Positions 51,304 through 59,472 of a stretch of 64,000 nucleotides of DNA are shown piece by piece; the stretch's first letter is position 1, and the number at the start of each line of letters is the position of its first letter. The stretch is taken from contig NZ_JAHKNI010000001.1 of assembly GCF_018860155.1 (NCBI RefSeq), forward strand, positions 1,147,311-1,211,310, read 5' to 3'. The translations under genes were made by a program, and so were the position numbers. The notes under the pieces are model-generated. The model did no database searches and was not told where the DNA came from. It saw only the letters and a list, made by a program, of their open reading frames with translations. The DNA is from Nocardia albiluteola (GTDB lineage: Bacteria > Actinomycetota > Actinomycetes > Mycobacteriales > Mycobacteriaceae).

Positions 51304-52224
51304 ATGACCGACTTGCTGGTACTGAACGTAGCCGAACAGGAGATGCAGGCGGTGTCGGTGGACGGCACCCGGGTGCGGACCTTGATCGCCGGACTCGATG
51401 AGAGGCCGGACGGTATCGTCGTCGACCAATCGCGGGGCCATGTGTACTGGACCAATATGGGCGCCCCCGATCCCGGCAGTGGCCCGCGTCCAGAAGCGGC
51501 CTACACCCGCAACGCCTCGCTCGAACGGGCCGACCTCGACGGCGGGAACCGCGTCACGATCCTGGCGCGCGGGGCGTTTACCAGCGGCAAACAGCTCACC
51601 GCCGATTTCGACCAGGGCGTACTGTACTGGTGCGACCGGGAAGGCATGCAGGTGCTGTGCAGCAACCTCGACGGTAGCGATCTGCGTCCGCTGGTGATCG
51701 CGGCAGTTGGCGAACAGGCCGCGCACATCCCCACCAATCACTGTGTCGGCATCGCTGTCGATCTGGATCGGCGTCTGCTGTATTGGACACAGAAAGGCGC
51801 GCCGAAAGCCGGGCAGGGCAGGATCTTTCGCGCCCCGATCGATCTGCCGCCCGGAACCAGCGCGCAACACCGCGACGACATCACACTGCTGTGGAAGGAC
51901 CTGCCCGAACCCGTAGACCTGCATCTGGCCGGCGGTGCAACCCTGGTGTGGACCGATCGTGGCGCCGAACCCTCCGGCAATACGCTCAACCGCGCAATCG
52001 TGCAGCCGAGGATCGGTACACCCCAGATCCTTTCCACCGGCTACCAGGAAGCAATCGGCCTGACCGCCGTCTCCGAATCGGAGTACTACATCAGCGATCT
52101 CGGTGGCAGCATCCGCCACGTCAACCTGAACAGCGGCCTCGACACCGAACTGGTGCACCTCGGCCCCGGCCTCACCGGCATCGCGCTTGCCGACATCACG
52201 CACCTCCCACACCGTCCGCGGTGA
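51304..52224 (+). CDS. YWTD-repeat beta-propeller protein
   Basis: The 306-residue protein is built of repeats with YWTD-like turns: HVYWTNMGAPDPG, VLYWCDREGMQVL, LLYWTQKGAPKAG and TLVWTDRGAEPSG. This is a six-bladed propeller of the low-density-lipoprotein-receptor/SMP-30-like type. There is no signal peptide, so it is probably cytosolic. It lies 12 bp after the hydroxylase and is the last gene of the meta-cleavage operon. It may be a lactonase or a ligand-binding protein, but no metal site is evident. Confidence 0.8.
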   Translation: MTDLLVLNVAEQEMQAVSVDGTRVRTLIAGLDERPDGIVVDQSRGHVYWTNMGAPDPGSGPRPEAAYTRNASLERADLDGGNRVTILARGAFTSGKQLTADFDQGVLYWCDREGMQVLCSNLDGSDLRPLVIAAVGEQAAHIPTNHCVGIAVDLDRRLLYWTQKGAPKAGQGRIFRAPIDLPPGTSAQHRDDITLLWKDLPEPVDLHLAGGATLVWTDRGAEPSGNTLNRAIVQPRIGTPQILSTGYQEAIGLTAVSESEYYISDLGGSIRHVNLNSGLDTELVHLGPGLTGIALADITHLPHRPR

Positions 52225-52642
52225 ACTCGCCTTCATCCCGACCTCCCGCACAGACTGTTTCGCACGACTGGAAACGAAAAGACGGCGCTCAGGCGACAAG
52301 CCCGCCGTCCTGGGCGGGCTCGGCCGGTCCGCTCTGGTCGCACGGCATGTGCTGGCGTATATGGAGTCCGAGGGATTCGACCACGGCGTCGGCGCCTACT
52401 TGTCCCTCGACAGCACGAAACCGACACCGGCCGAACAGGCCGCGCTCATCGACGTCGGCTTCATGCCCCGCATACCCAGAAATCTGAAGATCACCACCGC
52501 CAGCACCACCGACGTGGAAGGCCTCACCGGGCAAGATGATCCGGGCCTTTCAATGTTCGATGAGGCGCTGTACGCATCCACACCACCATCGGATTCCTCA
52601 TGGATGAGCGAAGAAGCCGGATGGTGGCTGCTGGACCTGTGA
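52187..52642 (+). CDS. Hypothetical protein, start uncertain
   Basis: A frame of 151 codons opens at TTG 52187 inside the end of the propeller gene. The part from about 52300 looks coding (LGRSALVARHVLAYMESEGF, then AYLSLDSTKPTPAEQAALID and an acidic Trp-rich end SEEAGWWLLDL). ATG 52361 is a safer internal start. I recognise no family. No ribosome site is convincing, and a degraded gene is possible. Confidence 0.4.
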   Translation: MPTSRTSHTVRGELAFIPTSRTDCFARLETKRRRSGDKPAVLGGLGRSALVARHVLAYMESEGFDHGVGAYLSLDSTKPTPAEQAALIDVGFMPRIPRNLKITTASTTDVEGLTGQDDPGLSMFDEALYASTPPSDSSWMSEEAGWWLLDL

Positions 52643-52731
52643 CCGTGATCGGAATCGTCTGCCCGGCAACGACGCTCGATCCGCAGCCGCGACCCTCGCG
52701 ACACGCCCATGCCGCGTGTTTGGATAGCGGC

Positions 52732-53187
52732 ATGACCGATGACACCCAGATTCCGCGCGTCGTGAGTGTGACTCGCGTGATCGCCGCTGATGCGGCGAGC
52801 GTTTTCGAGTTGATCGCCGATCCCGCGCAGCAGCCGCGCTGGGACGGCAACGACAACCTGTCGCAGGCCGCTGAGGCGCAGCGCCCCCGGCGCGTCGGGG
52901 ATGTCTTCACCATGACTCTCACCAACGGCATGGTCCGCGAGAATCACGTGGTGGAGTTCGAGGAGGGGCGGCGCATCGCCTGGCGGCCCGCCGAGGTGGG
53001 CAAGGAACCGCCGGGGCACCTGTGGCGCTGGGAAATCGAATCCGTTGACGGCGAACACATCCGGGTCACGCACACCTACGACTGGTCCACGCTCGAGGAC
53101 GAGAAGCGCCAGGTCCGTGCCCGGGCCACCGGACCGGACCAGCTGCGCGCCTCCCTGGACAACCTGGCCGAGCTCGTCGAGGGCTGA
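52732..53187 (+). CDS. SRPBCC (START-like) protein
   Basis: The 151-residue protein begins MTDDTQIPRVVSVTRVIAAD and shows the SRPBCC pattern: ASVFELIADPAQQPRWDGND, a central RRIAWRPAEVGKEPPGHLW strand pair, and a long C-terminal helix (RATGPDQLRASLDNLAELVE). The fold binds hydrophobic ligands or acts as a polyketide cyclase/dehydrase. It appears monocistronic and ends at a strong bidirectional terminator. Confidence 0.88.
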   Translation: MTDDTQIPRVVSVTRVIAADAASVFELIADPAQQPRWDGNDNLSQAAEAQRPRRVGDVFTMTLTNGMVRENHVVEFEEGRRIAWRPAEVGKEPPGHLWRWEIESVDGEHIRVTHTYDWSTLEDEKRQVRARATGPDQLRASLDNLAELVEG

Positions 53188-53270
53188 AACCGGTCGTCGA
53201 GCAGCCCGCCCCGGTCTGGTTGCTACGGAATCGCTGCTGGTCGGGCATCGTCTCGACCCCGAACAGAAAG

Positions 53271-53300
53271 GTGGGCACCGACCCTCGGGTCGGTGCCCAC
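53271..53300. terminator. Bidirectional terminator
   Basis: A 14-bp perfect stem (GTGGGCACCGACCC at 53271-53284 with 53287-53300) closes on a TC loop; the AAAG before and TAACGC after flank it. It separates the convergent SRPBCC and DUF574 genes. Confidence 0.85.
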
Positions 53301-53332
53301 GCCTAACGCTGAGGACTTAGCCTTCGTTGCGC

Positions 53333-54145
53333 TCAAACCTTCTTGCCCACAGCGCCGTAGAGCGAGACCTGCTTGTCGTGGCTGCGCGGATGTCGGATGC
53401 CCTCGTGGCGCCAGCGGTGGATCACCTCGACACCCGGCTCGACCAGTTCCAGCCCGTCGAAGAACCGCCCGACCTCGGCGCGGGTGCGTGGTTGCACGGG
53501 GATGCCGTAGTCGATGCAGACCTGCAACAGCCGCGCCATGCCCTCAGGATCGTCGGCGCCCTCGTCGAAATCCGTTGTCACATGCGAGATCGCGAGGTAG
53601 GAACCCGGCGCCATGGGTTTCATCAACGTGTTCACCACCTCGTACACATCGCCGGGCACGAAGTGCAGCAGAGCCATCAGAGACACCGCGACGGGCTGCG
53701 AAAGGTCAAGTGTGCCAAGCAGTTCCGGTGAGGTGAGGATGCTCTCGGGATCCGCGGCGTCGGCCTGGACGTAGGCGGTGCGGCCCTCGCGCGTGCTGAT
53801 CAGCCGCGCCCTGGCGTGGGTGAGCACGATCGGATCGTTGTCGGCGTACACCACCCGGGACTCCGGGGCCACCTCCTGGGCGACCTGATGCAGGTTCGGC
53901 TCGGTCGGGATGCCCGTGCCGATGTCGAGGAACTGGCGAACGCCCTCCCCTGCGAGGTAACGCGTGACGTGGCACATGAATTCGCGATTGGTGCGCGCTG
54001 TCATCCGGACCGCGGGAAACTGCTGCAGCGCCTGCTCCGCGACCGCGCGATCGGCCGCGTAGTTGTCCTTGCCGTCGAGAAAATAGTCGTATATCCGGGC
54101 CGAGTGCGGCACGTCGGTGCGCAGGTCGACAGGACCCTCGGACAC
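53333..54145 (-). CDS. DUF574 SAM-dependent methyltransferase
   Basis: From GTG 54145, with AGGAGACTT upstream, the protein has 270 residues. DUF574 hallmarks are PHSARIYDYFLDGKDNYAAD, the SAM loop QFLDIGTGIPTEPNLHQVAQ, VVYADNDPIVLTHARARL and VSLMALLHFVPGD. This family is large in actinomycetes and often found near secondary-metabolite or regulatory loci, with unknown acceptors. It lies 97 bp downstream of the SDR gene on the same strand. Confidence 0.93.
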   Translation of the reverse strand: MSEGPVDLRTDVPHSARIYDYFLDGKDNYAADRAVAEQALQQFPAVRMTARTNREFMCHVTRYLAGEGVRQFLDIGTGIPTEPNLHQVAQEVAPESRVVYADNDPIVLTHARARLISTREGRTAYVQADAADPESILTSPELLGTLDLSQPVAVSLMALLHFVPGDVYEVVNTLMKPMAPGSYLAISHVTTDFDEGADDPEGMARLLQVCIDYGIPVQPRTRAEVGRFFDGLELVEPGVEVIHRWRHEGIRHPRSHDKQVSLYGAVGKKV

Positions 54146-54242
54146 GGCAAGTCTCCTATTGTGTGCTGAGATTCGAGATCCGTACCACCGATGTATACCC
54201 CATCCGTGGTAGCCGGCGGTACGAATCCGGTCGGCTCCGTGG

Positions 54243-54944
54243 TCAATACCCAATCGTGAAGCGGCGCTGCACGAAACGTGGGAGCTCGACCTCGTCGAGG
54301 ACGGCGACGGCCGCGTCCTCGGCGGATATCCGGCTGCGGCCCTCGGCGTCCATGACGGGTTGGTCGCCGCCGATTCGGAAACGGCCGGTGCGTTCGCCGG
54401 GGGCGATCTCCACGGCCGGGCTGAGGTAGGTCCACAGTCGGTTGGAGGCGCGAAACAGTTTCAGCGCCTCGCCGTGGCCGCGCATTACCGCGGCGTACTC
54501 CCTGGGCAGGCCGAAGCCATCGATCGCGGCATTGAGCAGCTCATCCGAGTCCTCGAACACGACTCCCGGTTCGACCTCGAGACTTGCGGCACCGCCGACG
54601 ACGATGAGCCGGACCCGCGAATGCCTGTCCAGCGCGGTCAGCAGCGCGGTGGCGGCGCGGGCATAGATGCCGGGGTCGGCTATGGCTCGGGCGACGGCAT
54701 CGACGGGATCGGCGGCGGCGTTGCCCGGTCCGAATCCGCTGATCAGGACGTCGAGGCCGGGCACGGCCGCGGCGATACTGCCGGCATCGGTGACATCGAT
54801 GCTCTGCCAACGGATGTTCTCGCGATTGTCGTGAATGTTGGTGATGTCGCGGCTGAATGCCGTGACCTGGTGCCCGCGGTCGAGGGCTTCGGTGACGATG
54901 CGGCTGCCGATGGCGCCGGTCGCGCCGATGACTCCGATGTGCAT
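54243..54944 (-). CDS. NAD(P)H-binding SDR family protein
   Basis: From ATG 54944, with GGGAAGAAG upstream, the protein has 233 residues. It starts MHIGVIGATGAIGSRIVTEA, the atypical SDR Rossmann motif, and contains VLISGFGPGN, RLIVVGGAASLEVEPG and an ISAEDAAVAVLDEVE end. This matches the BVR-B/NmrA-like group that reduces flavins or acts as redox sensors. It lacks a clear catalytic Tyr-Lys pair. It may be transcribed with the methyltransferase gene downstream. Confidence 0.88.
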   Translation of the reverse strand: MHIGVIGATGAIGSRIVTEALDRGHQVTAFSRDITNIHDNRENIRWQSIDVTDAGSIAAAVPGLDVLISGFGPGNAAADPVDAVARAIADPGIYARAATALLTALDRHSRVRLIVVGGAASLEVEPGVVFEDSDELLNAAIDGFGLPREYAAVMRGHGEALKLFRASNRLWTYLSPAVEIAPGERTGRFRIGGDQPVMDAEGRSRISAEDAAVAVLDEVELPRFVQRRFTIGY

Positions 54945-55240
54945 GATTGTCTTCTTCCCGAGATGGACCCCGCAGCGGACCGCTCCGGTCATTGCGACCA
55001 CCTCCTACCAATAGAGAGGCGATCGCGGAGCGAAAGTCATCGGACACGGCCTTCGATAGGGTCGGAATACCCGTACTTCCTGGCGGTTCGAGGTCGAGAT
55101 CGACTGCGGAAACGTTCTCGATCTGGAAGCATGATCCGTGGTGATTCGCTCGTCGGATCACCGTTTTCGATCACTGCCGCCGGCCAGCGATCGGCCTGAG
55201 TGCGCTGGTGCGCGGCCTCACCGCTCAGGAAGGACGCACG

Positions 55241-56035
55241 ATGCCAACTCGCGACAGCACCTGGCCACAAGGCACGCCGTGTTGGATCGACTGTCAGGTC
55301 GATGACACGGGCAAGGCCCGCGAGTTCTACGCCAATCTTTTCGGTTGGGACATTATGGATAGCCCGCCCGAGGCGGGCGGGTATCTCATGGCGATGGTCA
55401 ACGGCAGGCCCGCGGCGGGCATCGGCCCGAAGCCGCAGGGGATGCCGATGCCCTCGGCCTGGACCACCTACTTCGCCGCCGACAGTGCGGACGATATCGC
55501 GGCCAAGGTCACCGCCGCGGGCGGTCAGGTTTTCATGCCCCCGTTCGACGTCATGGATGTCGGCCGGATGTTCGTCGCGGCTGATCCCGGCGGCGGCGTT
55601 TTCGGTGTCTGGGAAGCCAAGGCGCACAAGGGCGCCGGTGTGTTCAACGAACACGGCGCCTACACCTGGAACGAACTGCACACCCAGGGCTACAAGCCCG
55701 CGCAGGACTTCTACAGCCAGGTCTTCGGCTGGAACTTCACCGAGATCGGCGACGGCCAGAACATGATCTACTCGACCTTTGCGACGCCGGGCAGCGCGGA
55801 CGGGGTCGGCGGCATGATGGATTCGGCGAAGGTTCCGGGCCAGGATCAGACCTACTGGCTCACCTGGTTCCAGTTCGACGACGTGGATTCCGGACTGAAC
55901 CGCGCCGCTGAACTCGGCGCCACAGTCCTGATGGGCCCGGACGACAGTCCCTTCGGCCGTATGGGCGTGATCCAGGCGCCGCAGGGCGAATACCTCGGGC
56001 TCATCGATACCAAGGTCACGGCGGGCGGATCGTAA
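55241..56035 (+). CDS. VOC family protein with two glyoxalase-like domains
   Basis: The 264-residue protein has two VOC repeats, each starting with a FYxxxFGW motif: KAREFYANLFGWDIMD and PAQDFYSQVFGWNFTE. Related strands VFGVWEAKAHKGAGVF and GVIQAPQGEYLGLID close each repeat. Metal ligands are not complete in either half, so a ligand-binding rather than catalytic role is possible, as in the hydroxylase/resistance-like VOC proteins of Streptomyces and Nocardia. CAGGAAGGA precedes the ATG. It is divergent from the SDR gene. Confidence 0.88.
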   Translation: MPTRDSTWPQGTPCWIDCQVDDTGKAREFYANLFGWDIMDSPPEAGGYLMAMVNGRPAAGIGPKPQGMPMPSAWTTYFAADSADDIAAKVTAAGGQVFMPPFDVMDVGRMFVAADPGGGVFGVWEAKAHKGAGVFNEHGAYTWNELHTQGYKPAQDFYSQVFGWNFTEIGDGQNMIYSTFATPGSADGVGGMMDSAKVPGQDQTYWLTWFQFDDVDSGLNRAAELGATVLMGPDDSPFGRMGVIQAPQGEYLGLIDTKVTAGGS

Positions 56036-56086
56036 TACGCTGCGGTGCAGTAGATTACGCCTGCATAACGCAATCCGCGGCGGCGA

Positions 56087-56602
56087 TCACCGTTTCTCCC
56101 GGCCGAGTTCGGGTGGCCGGTGCGGTCCGCTGAACCGAGGATGAGGTGGCAGACCGGACGCAGCCGTGCGGTGTGCGGCGACGGCGACCGTTGCGGCCAG
56201 GAAGACCAGCTGCATGAGGGTGCGGGGTAGCAGCTGGTCTTCCGGCGCGGACGACTGGTGCGCCAGTGCCGCATGCACATTGGCCGGGAACATGGCGACA
56301 AGTTGGACGGTGAGGCCGATCGCCGTCCATCTCGCCGTGCGCGGGATCAGTAGCCCGAAGACCGCCGCCAACTCCAGCACGCCGGTGAGCGTCACCAGAA
56401 ATCCCGGTGCGGGCAGCCCCGGTGGCACCATCCGGATCAATTCCGCACGCATGCCGATGAAGTGAGCCAGCCCGGTGGCGGTGAACATCGCGGCGAGCCC
56501 GATGCGCAGGGGCACCGCGGGCCCGGGAAGCATCGTGATGCCGAGACGTCGAGCGAGCAGTGCCACGAGTGTGACGACGACGAGGATGACGAGTGGGGCC
56601 AT
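56087..56602 (-). CDS. DoxX-like membrane protein
   Basis: The 171-residue protein has four predicted membrane helices, including LVILVVVTLVALLARRLG, PLRIGLAAMFTATGLAHFIG and FLVTLTGVLELAAVFGLLI, and a basic tail. It fits the DoxX-like family, which is linked to quinone or thiol redox processes and to oxidative stress. AGGAGGAA precedes the ATG. It is divergent from a TetR gene across a CTTTCCA-T-TGGAAAG palindrome, so it is probably repressed by that regulator. Confidence 0.88.
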   Translation of the reverse strand: MAPLVILVVVTLVALLARRLGITMLPGPAVPLRIGLAAMFTATGLAHFIGMRAELIRMVPPGLPAPGFLVTLTGVLELAAVFGLLIPRTARWTAIGLTVQLVAMFPANVHAALAHQSSAPEDQLLPRTLMQLVFLAATVAVAAHRTAASGLPPHPRFSGPHRPPELGREKR

Positions 56603-56626
56603 GGGTTCCTCCTAGCCCAGTGTGAA

Positions 56627-56681
56627 CTTTCCATTGGAAAGATCCCATGGCGAACCCGATATTGTCAATGGAAAGATTGCG
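56627..56681. promoter_or_regulatory. TetR operator candidates between DoxX and TetR genes
   Basis: CTTTCCA-T-TGGAAAG at 56627-56641 is a perfect 15-bp palindrome, 25 bp from the DoxX start. A related half-site CAATGGAAAGATTG lies at 56667-56680, 15 bp before the TetR start. One repressor could therefore cover both promoters. Confidence 0.7.
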
Positions 56682-56694
56682 CTAGGGTCGAGGG

Positions 56695-57273
56695 ATGCCC
56701 ACTCAGCGCCAATACCACCACGGCGACCTGCGCCGCGCCCTGCTGGATGCGGCGGTGACCGCCATCGACGAGCGAGGCCCCGGAGCGGTGAGCCTGCGCG
56801 AGCTGGCCCGCGCGGTCGGGGTGTCGCACGCCGCGCCCGTCCACCATTTCGGTGACAAGGCGGGTCTGCTCACGGCTGTCGCGGCCGAGGGCTTCCAACT
56901 GCTCGGCGACGCCCTCGCGGAGGTCCGGGCGCGCGGCGGCGACATCGTCGAGATGGGGGTGGCCTACGTCCGGTTCGCCATCGGCCACCGGGCGCACTTC
57001 GAGGTGATGTTCAGCCCCGACCTGCACCGCGCGGGCGATCCGATCCTGGACCGCGCGGGCGAGCGCGCCTTCGCGCAACTGACAGAAGGGGTCGCCGGCA
57101 ACGACCCCGTATCGCCCCCGGACAACTCGGCCGTCGTGGCGGCCTGGTCGCTGGTCCACGGCTTCGCCACCCTCTGGAACATGGGCGCGCTGCCGTCGGA
57201 ACTTGCGGAGGATCCCGAGGCCATGGCCCGCAGCATTGCGCAGCGTTTGGATACGAAGTCGGGGGAGTCGTAG
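56695..57273 (+). CDS. TetR/AcrR family regulator
   Basis: The 192-residue protein has a TetR DNA-binding domain (QYHHGDLRRALLDAAVTAID and RAVGVSHAAPVHHFGDKAGL) and a TetR_C_33-like ligand domain with AYVRFAIGHRAHFEVMFSPD. The YHHG start is characteristic of this subgroup. It is divergent from a DoxX-like gene with shared operator sites between. The signal is unknown. Confidence 0.9.
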   Translation: MPTQRQYHHGDLRRALLDAAVTAIDERGPGAVSLRELARAVGVSHAAPVHHFGDKAGLLTAVAAEGFQLLGDALAEVRARGGDIVEMGVAYVRFAIGHRAHFEVMFSPDLHRAGDPILDRAGERAFAQLTEGVAGNDPVSPPDNSAVVAAWSLVHGFATLWNMGALPSELAEDPEAMARSIAQRLDTKSGES

Positions 57274-57320
57274 ATGCCCCGGCCCGACGTCGTCGGTCGA
57301 GATGGCCTTCGGACCCTGGG

Positions 57321-58580
57321 TTATGCGGTCACGTCACCGTCAGTCAAGTTGCTCGCTCTGTCCTGGAGGTAGCGCTGTTCGGGGAGGCTTGTGGTGCAGC
57401 GGGCCGCCCGTTCGTAGTTGGCGCGGGCGGCGGCGAAGTCACCGGCCAGCTCTTGGAGGTGGGCGCGGACGGCGTGGACGCGGTGGTGGTGGGCCATCCT
57501 GGGATCGTGGTCGAGTCCCTCGAGCAGGTCGAGTCCGGTCTGCGGGCCGTTGGTCATCGCGACCGCGACGGCATGGTTGAGTGTGACCATGGGGTTCGGT
57601 GCGATCCGGCCGAGGATTCCGTAAAGGATGCGGATCTGTTCCCAGTCGGTGTCCTCTGCTCGCGGTGCCTGGACGTGCAGTGCGGCGGTGGCGGCTTGGA
57701 GCTGGTACGGACCCAGGGGCGACGCGGACATGGCGTTGGTGACCAGCGTGCTGCCTTCTTCGATCATGGTGGCGTCCCACTGGTTCCGGTCCTGCTCGGC
57801 CATCGGTATGAGCGCGCCGTCCGCGCTGATGCGCGCTGATCGACGTGCTTCGGTCAGCAGCATGAGTGCTAGCAGCCCGGCCACTTCACCGTCCTCGGGT
57901 AAGGATCGGTGCAGCATGCGGGTGAGCCGGATCGCCTCTGTCGTGAGCTCCCCGCGGTGCAGGTCGGGTCCGGAGCTCGCGGTGTAGCCCTCGTTGAAGA
58001 TCAGGTAGAGCACCTGTAGGACCGTGTCCAGTCGTTTGGTCCACTCCTGGGGGCTCGGCATCGCGAATGATGCTCCGGCGGACCGTATTCTCTGCTTGGC
58101 CCGGCTGATTCTCGGGGCCATGGTGGCCTCCGGCACGAGGAATGCCCGCGCCACCTCCGCGGTGGTGAGCCCGCCGACCGCACGGAGAGTGAGCGCGACC
58201 TGGGCGGCGGGTGTCAGTTCCGGGTGGCAGCAAAGAAATAGCAGCGCGAGAGTGTCGTCCTGGCCGGCGGGACCTTCGTCGTCGGCTGGCCGCGCGAACT
58301 CAGCATCCGATGTTTCGAGCCTTGCCGCACCGACTTCTCGGCGGCGGCGCGCCTGCTCACTGCGGATCTGATCGACCAGGCGGCGGGCGGAAACTGTGAC
58401 CAGCCACGACCGCGGTCTTTCCGGGATGCCCTCGGCAGGCCATTGCACCGCCGCGGCGAGCAATGCCTCCTGGACCGCGTCCTCGCACTCCTCGAACCCG
58501 CCGTAGCGATGGAGGAGCGCGCCGAGGACCTGCGGCGCCAGTTCACGCAGCAGGTCCTCGAGCCCTTCGGGTGTACTCAC
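57321..58580 (-). CDS. ECF42-type sigma factor with C-terminal helical domain
   Basis: From GTG 58580 the protein has 419 residues. Sigma region 2 is HRYGGFEECEDAVQEALLAA (RNA polymerase and -10 binding) and region 4 is LTLRAVGGLTTAEVARAFLV. A long helical extension of about 240 residues (DUF6596/TPR-like, with VLYLIFNEGYTASSGPDLHR) follows, as in the ECF42 group. These sigma factors lack an anti-sigma factor and sit beside YCII/DGPF genes, as here. The GTG overlaps the YCII stop by 4 bp. The extension probably controls activity. Confidence 0.92.
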   Translation of the reverse strand: MSTPEGLEDLLRELAPQVLGALLHRYGGFEECEDAVQEALLAAAVQWPAEGIPERPRSWLVTVSARRLVDQIRSEQARRRREVGAARLETSDAEFARPADDEGPAGQDDTLALLFLCCHPELTPAAQVALTLRAVGGLTTAEVARAFLVPEATMAPRISRAKQRIRSAGASFAMPSPQEWTKRLDTVLQVLYLIFNEGYTASSGPDLHRGELTTEAIRLTRMLHRSLPEDGEVAGLLALMLLTEARRSARISADGALIPMAEQDRNQWDATMIEEGSTLVTNAMSASPLGPYQLQAATAALHVQAPRAEDTDWEQIRILYGILGRIAPNPMVTLNHAVAVAMTNGPQTGLDLLEGLDHDPRMAHHHRVHAVRAHLQELAGDFAAARANYERAARCTTSLPEQRYLQDRASNLTDGDVTA

Positions 58581-58915
58581 ATCTCCATCCCGGCCCAGTC
58601 CATCAACGGTCGCACCTCCACGTCGCCGTTCGCGCCGCGCCGCAGCAGGGCAGCCAATTCCACAGCGCGCTCGCGGCTTTCGCAGTCGACCATGAACTGG
58701 CCTGCGACGTGGTCCGCGGCCGGAAGATACGGCCCCTCGGTCACCGTCACCACGTCGTCTCGAACCCGAACCACGGCGCTGATCGATGGATCGGCGAACA
58801 GGTGACCGCTGATGAGTTCCCCCGCCTGTCCGGTGACAGCCAGAAACTGCTGGTGGGCGAACACTTCTCCCGGTGGGTCCGCGGCGCTCACGTAGATGTT
58901 CAGTAGGAACTTCAC
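58577..58915 (-). CDS. YCII-related (DGPF) protein, second copy
   Basis: From GTG 58915 the protein has 112 residues. It contains VVTVTEGPYLPAADHVAG (a variant of the DGPF loop) and MVDCESRERAVELAALLRRG. Compared with the upstream copy, the usual DGPY/F motif begins with Glu (EGPY) and the N-terminal MHSNP element is missing, so it may have lost part of the function. It lies between the first YCII gene and the sigma factor, overlapping the latter by 4 bp. Confidence 0.88.
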   Translation of the reverse strand: MKFLLNIYVSAADPPGEVFAHQQFLAVTGQAGELISGHLFADPSISAVVRVRDDVVTVTEGPYLPAADHVAGQFMVDCESRERAVELAALLRRGANGDVEVRPLMDWAGMEM

Positions 58916-58923
58916 CGCGGTGC

Positions 58924-59292
58924 TCAGCTGTCGGCCGTGCCCGCGAAGACCACCGGCCGCACCTCGATGCCGAGGCCCACGACGCCCGCGTCCGGGATGA
59001 GCGCCGCCAGTTCCACGGCGCGTTCCCGGCTTTCGCACTCCACAAGGTAGTAGCCACCGAGGTACTCTTTGGCCTCGAGATAGGGGCCGTCCGTGACGGC
59101 GGGGACACCGCCCCGGACCCTGACCACCGCGCTCTGCGACGGGTCGGCCAATGCGGTGGTGCCGATCATCTCCCCCGACTTCGTGATGGTCTCCATGAAC
59201 GCACCGTGGCCGCTCATCACCGCGGTGCGTTCCTCTTCGGTCAGCGCCTCCCAGATCTGCGGGTTGCTGTGCATGATCAATAGAAATTTCAC
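58924..59292 (-). CDS. YCII-related (DGPF) protein, first copy
   Basis: From GTG 59292, with AGGAGACG upstream, the protein has 122 residues: KFLLIMHSNPQIWEALTEEE, then AVTDGPYLEAKEYLGGYYLV with the DGPY motif, and VECESRERAVELAALIPDAG. YCII-related proteins associated with ECF42 sigma factors have no settled biochemical role. It is first in a three-gene operon leading to the sigma factor. Confidence 0.92.
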   Translation of the reverse strand: MKFLLIMHSNPQIWEALTEEERTAVMSGHGAFMETITKSGEMIGTTALADPSQSAVVRVRGGVPAVTDGPYLEAKEYLGGYYLVECESRERAVELAALIPDAGVVGLGIEVRPVVFAGTADS

Positions 59293-59355
59293 GTCGTCTC
59301 CTTCGACTGGCCGAGCAGCGCCCCTCTGGCACCGCACACCATCAAGTCGGAACTA

Positions 59356-59396
59356 GTGACAGATTCTTGCGGGACGAGACCGCAAGAATCTGTCAC
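59356..59396. repeat. 17-bp perfect inverted repeat in a divergent gap
   Basis: GTGACAGATTCTTGCGG at 59356-59372 is exactly inverted at 59380-59396 with a 7-base spacer. It is in the 180-bp gap between the divergent YCII and LLM genes, where a terminator is not expected, so an operator is more likely. Confidence 0.8.
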
Positions 59397-59472
59397 CCGC
59401 TCCGACTACTCCTGCGAAGAGCGCCCCACCTGGGACGTTCCGAACCCCAACGGCGATCACCGGAGTGTATGA

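Noticed and set aside
59356..59396. Rho-independent terminator
   Set aside because: It lies between two divergent gene starts and lacks a T-run, so termination of a known gene is not a good explanation.
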